Source of the DNA: Pseudomonadota bacterium
GTDB taxonomy: Bacteria > Myxococcota_A > Polyangia > Polyangiales > Polyangiaceae
Assembly: GCA_023411445.1 (NCBI GenBank)
Contig: JAEYOT010000709.1
Coordinates: forward strand, 1 to 6,497
DNA: 6,497 nt
Reading direction: 5' to 3'
The first letter of the stretch is position 1. Each line of letters begins with the position of its first letter. The translations under genes were made by a program, and so were the position numbers. The notes under the pieces are model-generated. The model was not told where the DNA came from, searched no databases, and saw nothing but the letters and a program-made list of their open reading frames with translations. Positions 1-4,661 of the stretch are shown piece by piece.

Positions 1-325
1 GCGCCACTCCGCTGCCGGCCGCGCGCCGTGCGGCGGCGACGCTGGCGGGCGAGAGGTACGTGTCCTCGTCGAGCATGCCGGAGCGGCCGGCCAAAAGGCC
101 GATGCGCTCGATGTAGCTTGCGTCATGGACGCGGCCGAGCTGTGTGTCGTCGGCGTCGCCGAAGGATAGCCGCGTGTACTCGAGCTCGAGCTCGCGCGCG
201 GCGAGCGTGAGTCCCTCCCTGACGGCGGTGAGCCGGGCTGGGCGCTCCGGGTGCTCTTCCGGCGCTGCGTGCTCGAGGAACACATCGTCATCCAGGAGCA
301 GCACTGGCCTATAGGTCAGGGTCAT
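1..325 (-). CDS. Histone deacetylase-family amidohydrolase, N-terminal part (runs off left edge)
   Basis: The reverse complement from the ATG at 325 is open to the window edge and gives 108 codons. The residues show the N-terminal signature of the HDAC/AcuC/acetylpolyamine amidohydrolase superfamily: HPERPARL at residues 25-32, VHDASYI at 66-72 and DEDTYLSPAS at 86-95, followed by an Ala-rich helix with AAG at 102-104. Members are zinc-dependent deacetylases acting on acetyl-lysine or small acetylated amines. The catalytic His-His dyad and zinc ligands lie further downstream, outside the window, so activity and substrate cannot be judged. The ATG at 325 fits the family, which usually begins a few residues before the first beta strand (here PVLLLDDD), but no good Shine-Dalgarno precedes it. 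It is divergent from the sensor gene at 563. The family assignment is secure; whether it is AcuC-like, class II HDAC or APAH is undecided. Confidence 0.88.
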   Translation of the reverse strand, partial: MTLTYRPVLLLDDDVFLEHAAPEEHPERPARLTAVREGLTLAARELELEYTRLSFGDADDTQLGRVHDASYIERIGLLAGRSGMLDEDTYLSPASVAAARRAAGSGVA

Positions 326-356
326 GGCGTAGGCTCGGTGGTTGGGGTTGAGAGTG

Positions 357-383
357 CGAGGCGGGCGAGGCGGGCGAGGCGGG
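357..383. repeat. 9-bp tandem repeat, three copies
   Basis: The unit CGAGGCGGG occurs three times in perfect tandem (357-365, 366-374, 375-383), followed by a partial CGA. It lies 32-58 bp upstream of the HDAC start codon, in its presumed leader or promoter. A 9-bp unit keeps the reading phase, but no supported gene reads across it. Confidence 0.85.
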
Positions 384-491
384 CGAAGACAGCGAGTGCG
401 AACATGCCTTGCGAGCGTGGCTCAACCGAGCGGACTCGTTTGGGCTTTTCGCGGAGGTGCTGATTAGTGTTAACGTCCTGGGTCACGCTCT

Positions 492-508
492 CCGCAAGGC
501 GCTTGCGG
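492..508. promoter_or_regulatory. Perfect inverted repeat upstream of the sensor gene
   Basis: CCGCAAG-GCG-CTTGCGG has two perfect 7-bp arms around a 3-bp centre and ends 54 bp before the sensor ATG. It could be a dimeric-regulator operator or an RNA hairpin in the leader. No T-tract follows, so it is not a classical terminator. The function is inferred only from symmetry and position. Confidence 0.4.
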
Positions 509-548
509 TTGCAGTCTAGCGACGGCCCGCCTTAGGGGCTACCCGCAC

Positions 549-554
549 AAGGGG
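549..554 (+). promoter_or_regulatory. Ribosome binding site of the Cache/HAMP gene
   Basis: AAGGGG lies 8 nt before the ATG at 563. It is the clearest Shine-Dalgarno sequence on the plus strand of the window and supports that start. Confidence 0.65.
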
Positions 555-562
555 CCACCAGA

Positions 563-1735
563 ATGCGTTCCAAGATCATCGCCGTCAACGCAGGTATCGT
601 CACCGTCATCGCCCTCCTGACCTATGTGCTGCTGCAGACGTCGCTACGCGAGGTCGTAGCCAACCCCGGCGAGCGGAAGAAGGAGGTCGCCCAGGCCCTC
701 CGCGCGGCGAGCGCGCAGTTGGCGCTCGATGCCCTGCGCATGGAGCGCTGGCTGGAGCGCAACGCGGCGACAGAATCCGCCCGCAACGTGTTCGCGATGG
801 GCACGCCCGAGGCCCGGAGCGAAGCAGCCACGGCCGAGGCCAATCGCCTGCGCGACGCGGCCGTGAGCCAGACCATGTTCGCGAAGATGGCGCCGACGCT
901 GGTGCTGTTCGTGGACGGTCAAGGCACCGCTGTCGGTCGCAACGGCTCGGCGCTGATGCGTGGCGAACAGGTCGGTAGCAACTACCCCTCGCTCGTGGAT
1001 GCGCTCAAGGAGGGGCACACGGGCAGCGCCGTGTGGTTGAACAAACAGCGCCAGGAGCAGATGCTCGTGAGCTTTGCTCCTGTGCGAGGAGAGAGCGGCG
1101 GGGTGCTCGGCGCGATCGTGGTCGGTACTCCGCTCAGCGATGAGCGCCTCTCGCGCACCAGTGACCTCACCAGCGGTCAAACGCTGATCTTCGCGGTGGT
1201 GGATCAGAGCGTGGACCCCATCGCGGACAGCGCGGCGAGCGCCGACGTGCTCGCCGCCGTGGCGGATCCCAGCGTCGCTGCCGCGGCTCGTCAGGCCATG
1301 ACGGCGGGCAGCATCGCCAGTGCGGACACCGTGCGGGCGGAGCGCCTGTTCGGCGCCGCCCCCGTGGAAGGCTACGGTAAGACCAACGCGGTGCTCATCG
1401 CCGCGATCCCGTCGTCGCTGGTTGGCAATGTGAGCTCCTTGTTGTGGCCGGTGCTCGCCATCGCCGGGCTCGGTCTCATTCTGGTCATCGCCGGCGGCGT
1501 CCTGCTCGGCAACTACATCTCCGCCCCGATCTCAGAGCTGAAGGACGGGCTGCTCGCCATCATCAACGGCCAGTCGGACTTGCGCTTTCAGTTGGAGCAT
1601 CCGGAGCTCGGCGGCTTGGTTTTCCGCATCAACTCGCTGCTGAACGCCATGATGGGCGTGGCAGAGGACACGACCGACGACCAGGGGCGCCCGTCGCAGG
1701 GCCCGAGCGCGCAGGGCTTCCAAGATCCAGGCTGA
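563..1735 (+). CDS. Membrane sensor with periplasmic Cache-like domain and HAMP, no output domain
   Basis: This 390-residue protein has the layout of a bacterial transmembrane sensor. A first membrane helix lies at about residues 5-26, an extracytoplasmic region at about 27-292, a second helix at about 293-316 and a HAMP domain at about 317-366. The HAMP shows the conserved Pro at the start of helix 1 (SAPISEL) and the ELGGLVFRINSLL segment of helix 2. The outer region contains strands such as TLVLFVDGQG, VSFAPVRG and GAIVVGTPL, as in double-Cache ligand-binding domains; the ligand is unknown. After HAMP only about 25 Gly/Pro/Gln-rich residues remain, with no histidine kinase, cyclase or methyl-accepting module. 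No reading frame downstream restores one, so this does not look like a frameshifted kinase. The start is supported by AAGGGG 8 nt upstream. The HEAT gene follows after 69 bp on the same strand. Signalling through a partner protein is an inference. Confidence 0.85.
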   Translation: MRSKIIAVNAGIVTVIALLTYVLLQTSLREVVANPGERKKEVAQALRAASAQLALDALRMERWLERNAATESARNVFAMGTPEARSEAATAEANRLRDAAVSQTMFAKMAPTLVLFVDGQGTAVGRNGSALMRGEQVGSNYPSLVDALKEGHTGSAVWLNKQRQEQMLVSFAPVRGESGGVLGAIVVGTPLSDERLSRTSDLTSGQTLIFAVVDQSVDPIADSAASADVLAAVADPSVAAAARQAMTAGSIASADTVRAERLFGAAPVEGYGKTNAVLIAAIPSSLVGNVSSLLWPVLAIAGLGLILVIAGGVLLGNYISAPISELKDGLLAIINGQSDLRFQLEHPELGGLVFRINSLLNAMMGVAEDTTDDQGRPSQGPSAQGFQDPG

Positions 1736-1759
1736 TCCTGGTGAAACTTGGCGCGGGCC

Positions 1760-1771
1760 GCGGTATACCGC
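1760..1771. promoter_or_regulatory. 12-bp palindrome between sensor and HEAT genes
   Basis: GCGGTATACCGC is a perfect 12-bp palindrome 33 bp before the HEAT-gene ATG, with an AT core in GC-rich surroundings. TATACC could pass as a -10 element, but no -35 lies at a suitable distance. It may be a regulator site, or chance. Confidence 0.25.
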
Positions 1772-1804
1772 CCCGGCGCTCTCGCGCACGGACGAACAGC
1801 CAAC

Positions 1805-2548
1805 ATGGGTCTCTTCGATTTCCTGGGTAAGAAGAAGCAGGGCGGCGGCGAAGCCTCGGATCGCGAAGTGATGCGCTTCGAGCGCATCGTGGGCAACAAG
1901 CTGTCGCAGAACATCGATCGGCAGGAGGCCATCGAGGCCCTGGCCAAGATGGGCACGCGCGCGAGCGCCGCAGCGCTGCTCAAGCGCTTCGACTGGCTGA
2001 TGGACCCCACGATCCTGGACTCCGAGGAGAAAGAGGCCGCGCTGGCTGGCATTGTCAGGTCCGGCGAAGAGGCGATCGAGCCCATCCGCGCCTACTGCCG
2101 CAAGTCCGTGAGCTTGACCTGGGCGCTCAAAGCGCTCGCCAAGATCGTGCCGCCCGAGCGTTTGGCGGACGAGCTGCTCGCGCTGTTGGATCAGTTCGAC
2201 ACCGAGTACATCCGCAACCCAGAGCCGAAGATCCAGCTGATCGACGCCCTGGCAGAGCACGTGGGCAACGACGAGGTGCGCGTCGCGGTCGAGCCGTTCT
2301 TGAACGACGCGAGCGAGCCCGTGCGCTTCGCTGCCGCGACGGCCCTGTTCCAGCTCGGCTTGGCGGAGAGCGTCACGTCGCTCGTCGCCGCGCTGGAGAC
2401 CGAGGAGTCCCTGCGCATCAAGAACCGCATCGCGCAGGGCTTGGCGGAGCGGAAATGGGAGGTCCCGGCCGACATGCACGCCACCTGCCAGGCGGCGCTA
2501 CCCATGGACTTTCGGCTCGAGGGCGCGCTCATCGTCCGCCGTTCGTGA
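1805..2548 (+). CDS. HEAT-repeat protein
   Basis: This soluble 247-residue protein is almost wholly helical and built from HEAT-type helix pairs. Recognisable repeats lie at about residues 38-60 (EAIEALAKMG), 74-96 (EEKEAALAGIVRSGEEAIEPI), 140-166 (IQLIDALAEHVGNDEV) and 168-196 (EPVRFAAATALFQLG), with weaker ones at about 101-130 and 200-216. HEAT solenoids are protein-binding scaffolds; no enzymatic motif is present. I chose the ATG at 1805 because MGLFDFLGKKK resembles the start of many small bacterial cytoplasmic proteins. A longer reading from the TTG at 1748 adds only an unconserved-looking Arg/Ala stretch. The hydrophobic-then-basic N-terminus might touch the membrane. The gene lies 69 bp after the Cache/HAMP gene and ends just before a strong terminator, so co-transcription is likely. 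No clear Shine-Dalgarno is seen. The exact role is unknown. Confidence 0.85.
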   Translation: MGLFDFLGKKKQGGGEASDREVMRFERIVGNKLSQNIDRQEAIEALAKMGTRASAAALLKRFDWLMDPTILDSEEKEAALAGIVRSGEEAIEPIRAYCRKSVSLTWALKALAKIVPPERLADELLALLDQFDTEYIRNPEPKIQLIDALAEHVGNDEVRVAVEPFLNDASEPVRFAAATALFQLGLAESVTSLVAALETEESLRIKNRIAQGLAERKWEVPADMHATCQAALPMDFRLEGALIVRRS

Positions 2549-2594
2549 GATAGCTCGGGCGGACAACCATCCAGCTCTCGGGCGCACAAAGCAA

Positions 2595-2622
2595 AAAGGC
2601 CGGAGCGGGGGCTCCGGCCTTT
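2595..2622. terminator. Bidirectional rho-independent terminator
   Basis: An 11-bp perfect stem (AAAGGCCGGAG / CTCCGGCCTTT) encloses a 6-nt loop. On the plus strand the stem ends in TTT. On the minus strand it is followed by a run of five T (2597-2593) and then GCTTT, a stronger tail. It lies between the HEAT gene, which ends at 2548, and the converging barrel gene, whose stop is at 2643, so it can end both units. Confidence 0.9.
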
Positions 2623-2642
2623 GGCGCTGACCAGCTGCTGGG

Positions 2643-3536
2643 CTACTCGCTGACCTTGTACTGGGTCGGCAGGTAGAAGTTGTAGCTGATGGTCATCATC
2701 TGGTTGAAGCGGAAGCGCTGATCCGCGTCCGTGATGCGGTTGTCGGGGAAGTCGTTGTCCTTGCCGCCACCCGCGGTGTCGAAGCCGCCGATGTTCCAAG
2801 CGAAGGGCAGACCGCGGTACTCGAAGCCGAGCGCGCTCCACTTGTTCACATAGAAGGATAGACCCACCGCGAACGTCGGAGCGATGGCGGTGCGCTTCGT
2901 CATCTCGAAGGCGTTGGCGCACGGATTACAATCCTTGCGCTCCGTCAGGCCCACGAAGGCTGGACCGGCCGAGATGTAGAGGTCCGTATCCACGTAGACG
3001 CTCTGGAACAGCGCCAGCTTACCGCGCAGCGGCGTGACCGTGATCTGCGGCGCCGCCACCCAGTCGATGCCGCCGAGCTGATCCTTCAGGTCGTCGCTCA
3101 TGTTCACCTCGGTGAGGCGATTGGTGAGCCGAACGTTGTCGCACGCTGCCGAGTTCACGCCGTTGCAGTCCGCCACTTGGCCTTGGCGCGCCACGTTCAC
3201 GTCCTGGATGTTCTCCGTGAGCGCCGTGGGCAGGCGGATCACGCTACCGATGGCGCCCCAGCCGCCGACCGCGAGCCAGTCCGTGAAGTTGAACTGCAGG
3301 CGGGCGCCCAGCAAGATCGTGCGCTGGTACTCGTCGAGCAACGTGAAGCTCACGGCGGGCGCGATCTCGAAGCGAGTGCGGCGATACAGGCGCAGCTTGC
3401 GCACGGCGGGCGCACCAGCGAGCGGGCCCGTGAGGTAGAGCTCCTGCGCCTCGGAGCGCTCGGTGAAAGCCATGAGCGCGAGGCCAGCGGTGAGGGCGGC
3501 GAGGACGCGCTTCGTAGAACGGGATTTGGTGATCAT
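2643..3536 (-). CDS. Outer-membrane beta-barrel protein (second gene of the barrel pair)
   Basis: From the ATG at 3536 this is a 297-residue protein with a Sec signal peptide: a basic start (MITKSRSTKR), a hydrophobic core at about 11-23 and probable cleavage after SEA at residue 30. The mature part is rich in alternating aromatic/polar strands, for example RTRFEIAPAVSF, LQFNFTDWLAVG, TFAVGLSFYVNKWSALGFEY and MMTISYNFYLP near the C-terminus. These features fit the outer-membrane beta-barrel family common in myxobacteria. Cysteines 124 and 132 (CNGVNSAAC) and 203 and 206 (CNPC) could form disulfides. The start at 3536 has GAAGGG 9 nt upstream and gives a clean signal peptide. A longer in-frame ATG at 3557 overlaps the upstream stop (TGATG) and is an alternative; starts further upstream would lie inside the upstream gene. 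The upstream barrel gene ends 20 bp away, so the two are probably one operon. Function is unknown; a gliding-machinery (GltA/GltB-like) role is possible but unproven. Confidence 0.82.
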   Translation of the reverse strand: MITKSRSTKRVLAALTAGLALMAFTERSEAQELYLTGPLAGAPAVRKLRLYRRTRFEIAPAVSFTLLDEYQRTILLGARLQFNFTDWLAVGGWGAIGSVIRLPTALTENIQDVNVARQGQVADCNGVNSAACDNVRLTNRLTEVNMSDDLKDQLGGIDWVAAPQITVTPLRGKLALFQSVYVDTDLYISAGPAFVGLTERKDCNPCANAFEMTKRTAIAPTFAVGLSFYVNKWSALGFEYRGLPFAWNIGGFDTAGGGKDNDFPDNRITDADQRFRFNQMMTISYNFYLPTQYKVSE

Positions 3537-3545
3537 CTTTGGTCG

Positions 3546-3551
3546 CCCTTC
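3546..3551 (-). promoter_or_regulatory. Ribosome binding site that decides the start of the second barrel gene
   Basis: GAAGGG (read on the minus strand) lies 9 nt before the ATG at 3536. It favours that start over the ATG at 3557, which is preceded only by a weak GAAG but could be translationally coupled through the TGATG overlap with the upstream stop. Confidence 0.5.
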
Positions 3552-3556
3552 GCCCA

Positions 3557-4510
3557 TCACTTCGGAAGCCTGTATTCGAACGAGAACGGAATGAAGATCG
3601 AGAGCCCACCCTGAAGCTCTACGTTCTGCGTGAAGGAGGGGCTCTTGGCGAGCCACCCGCTCTTGTCGCTCGGGTTCGCCTCATTCACTTCGAGGCTCTC
3701 GAGCTTCTCCGGGTAAGCGTAGTCCTTCACGGCGAAGTTGAAGGCGAACCAGCGAGAGATGAACACGCGCAGACCGAGGCCGGCGTTGAACGCCAGCTTC
3801 GGCTCGTACTCGAAGTTGCGGTTGTCGGGATCGATGACCGCGATCGGACGCGTGCTGAGAGCGCCCACACCACCGAGCACGTAAGCGTCGTACTCGAAGA
3901 TGAAGTCACCGAAGCCGGCGAACTTGCCGTTGGCGAACACGTACGTGAAGTCCAGCGAGGCACCCCACTCGTACTCGTTGAGCGGCACGGCGACACGGGC
4001 AGCGCGGCGAACCTGGCCGTTGAACGAGCTGTCGTCGTTGAACGGGCTGTAGTATCGGAAGTTTGCGCCGATCGCGAGGACGTTCGTGATGTAGTAATTG
4101 ACCGCGATGCCGGGCCCCGGGTGCTGGACGAACTGATCGTTCAGCGAGCGCAGGTTCCACCAAGCGTTCAGCTCGAAGCGCCGAGCGCGCATCACGTACA
4201 GCTGCTGGACCGCGTAGATGCTCTCCTTGATGGGGCGCGCGGCCTCCTTCTTCATGTCGAGCACGGGACAGGCTGCCGGATCGATCTTGCAGATGTCCCC
4301 GACGCCATCGCCCTCGTCACCGAGATCGCCTTCGCCTGAGTCTTCAGCGCCCGCCGCGGCGTCAGCCTCGGCACTTGCGTCAGCTCCTTCGGCATCGGCG
4401 TCTATGGTGGCCCCGGCTTCAGCCTGGGCACCCACTGTGACTTGGGCGAACCCGGTGGCCGGGATTGCGCCGAGGGCCGCTATGAGGAGCCCGATGCAAC
4501 TTTTCTTCAT
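3557..4510 (-). CDS. Outer-membrane beta-barrel protein with acidic Ala-rich N-terminal linker
   Basis: This 317-residue protein begins with a Sec signal peptide (MKKSCIGLLI, hydrophobic to about residue 18, probable cleavage after GFA at 22). A low-complexity Ala/Asp/Glu/Gly segment follows at about 30-72. Next is a short region with cysteines 74 and 81 (CKIDPAAC) and then a barrel-like domain from about 100 to the end. Strand-like segments include RRFELNAWWNL, GIAVNYYITNVLAIGANFRYY, FNAGLGLRVFISRWFAFNFAV and GGLSIFIPFSFEYRLP at the C-terminus. The RFEL...LND...H.GPG.AVNYY pattern resembles the myxobacterial outer-membrane beta-barrel family (I recall TIGR04565; not searched). The start is supported by AAGAGG 5 nt upstream. 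It is the first gene of a likely two-gene operon driven from the promoter at 4598-4627. The precise role is unknown; adhesion, transport or motility are all possible. Confidence 0.85.
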   Translation of the reverse strand: MKKSCIGLLIAALGAIPATGFAQVTVGAQAEAGATIDADAEGADASAEADAAAGAEDSGEGDLGDEGDGVGDICKIDPAACPVLDMKKEAARPIKESIYAVQQLYVMRARRFELNAWWNLRSLNDQFVQHPGPGIAVNYYITNVLAIGANFRYYSPFNDDSSFNGQVRRAARVAVPLNEYEWGASLDFTYVFANGKFAGFGDFIFEYDAYVLGGVGALSTRPIAVIDPDNRNFEYEPKLAFNAGLGLRVFISRWFAFNFAVKDYAYPEKLESLEVNEANPSDKSGWLAKSPSFTQNVELQGGLSIFIPFSFEYRLPK

Positions 4511-4515
4511 CGATG

Positions 4516-4521
4516 CCTCTT
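4516..4521 (-). promoter_or_regulatory. Ribosome binding site of the first barrel gene
   Basis: AAGAGG on the minus strand lies 5 nt before the ATG at 4510. It is a good purine-rich site and supports the start that gives a clean signal peptide. Confidence 0.6.
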
Positions 4522-4563
4522 ACGCTTCCCCTTCGACGTCCGTTGCCGTAAATACCGAGAACT

Positions 4564-4588
4564 ATTGGGAATTTCCGCCAATCGGAAA
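4564..4588 (-). promoter_or_regulatory. Overlapping inverted repeats in the leader of the barrel operon
   Basis: Plus-strand TTTCCG (4572-4577) and CGGAAA (4583-4588) form a 6-bp stem with a 5-base loop. ATTGG (4564-4568) and CCAAT (4578-4582) form a second, 5-bp stem whose right arm sits in the loop of the first. The set lies just downstream of the -10 element, about where transcription should start. It could be an operator, or a leader RNA with alternative or pseudoknot pairing. The pairing is read from the sequence; any function is inference. Confidence 0.35.
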
Positions 4589-4597
4589 CGCCGGGGG

Positions 4598-4627
4598 ACT
4601 ATATCACGCCAAATTTCAGACGATCAA
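4598..4627 (-). promoter_or_regulatory. Sigma70-type promoter of the beta-barrel operon
   Basis: On the minus strand TTGATC (4627-4622) is followed after 18 bp by TATAGT (4603-4598). It sits in an AT-rich gap, unusual in this GC-rich DNA, 88 bp before the ATG at 4510. Transcription would start near 4591, giving a leader of about 80 nt. The -10 hexamer and the 18-bp spacer are the same as in the promoter before ftsY. Confidence 0.65.
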
Positions 4628-4632
4628 CAAGC

Positions 4633-4661
4633 AAAAAATTACAGTGTTGAGCGACTCGCTC
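4633..4661 (-). terminator. Possible weak terminator after ftsY
   Basis: On the minus strand GAGCG-AGT-CGCTC (4661-4649) forms a 5-bp hairpin that overlaps the ftsY stop codon. A run of six T follows at 4638-4633. The ten bases between stem and T-run make it a poor intrinsic terminator, so some read-through into the barrel operon is plausible. Confidence 0.3.

Larger units (their letters stand above)
326..562. other. Divergent intergenic region
   Basis: This 237-bp gap separates the minus-strand HDAC gene from the plus-strand sensor gene and should hold both promoters. I see no convincing -35/-10 pair in either direction. It holds a 9-bp tandem repeat near the HDAC start, a perfect inverted repeat 54 bp before the sensor start and a clear ribosome binding site for the sensor. 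Short reading frames crossing it look like GC-rich shadows, because they only translate the repeat into Arg/Ala runs. Confidence 0.6.

Noticed and set aside
251..463. A 70-codon plus-strand frame containing Arg-Arg-Ala repeats
   Set aside because: The repeats come from the 9-bp tandem DNA repeat, and the frame overlaps the HDAC coding start; no ribosome site or domain supports it.
439..467. Possible promoter TTGGGC with ATTAGT after 17 bp before the sensor gene
   Set aside because: The -10 hexamer matches consensus at only three of six positions, so it is too weak to call.
1444..1830. A 128-codon plus-strand frame overlapping the end of the sensor gene, considered as a frameshifted continuation of it
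   Set aside because: Its translation is Arg/Ala/Gly-rich and has no kinase, cyclase or MCP motif. The sensor frame itself keeps an intact HAMP up to its stop, so this is a GC-rich shadow.
1532..2479. A 315-codon minus-strand frame opposite the HEAT gene
   Set aside because: Long antisense frames are common in GC-rich DNA. Its sequence shows Arg/Gln/His/Leu-rich shadow composition, while the plus strand has clear HEAT repeats.
3537..3656. Upstream extension of the second barrel gene to an ATG at 3656
   Set aside because: It would overlap the upstream gene by about 100 bp and bury the signal peptide 40 residues inside the protein; the start at 3536 has a ribosome site and a clean signal peptide.
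3539..4339. A 266-codon plus-strand frame opposite the first barrel gene
   Set aside because: It is Val/Glu/Arg-rich with no recognisable domain, while the opposite strand encodes a signal peptide and barrel strands with a good ribosome site and promoter.
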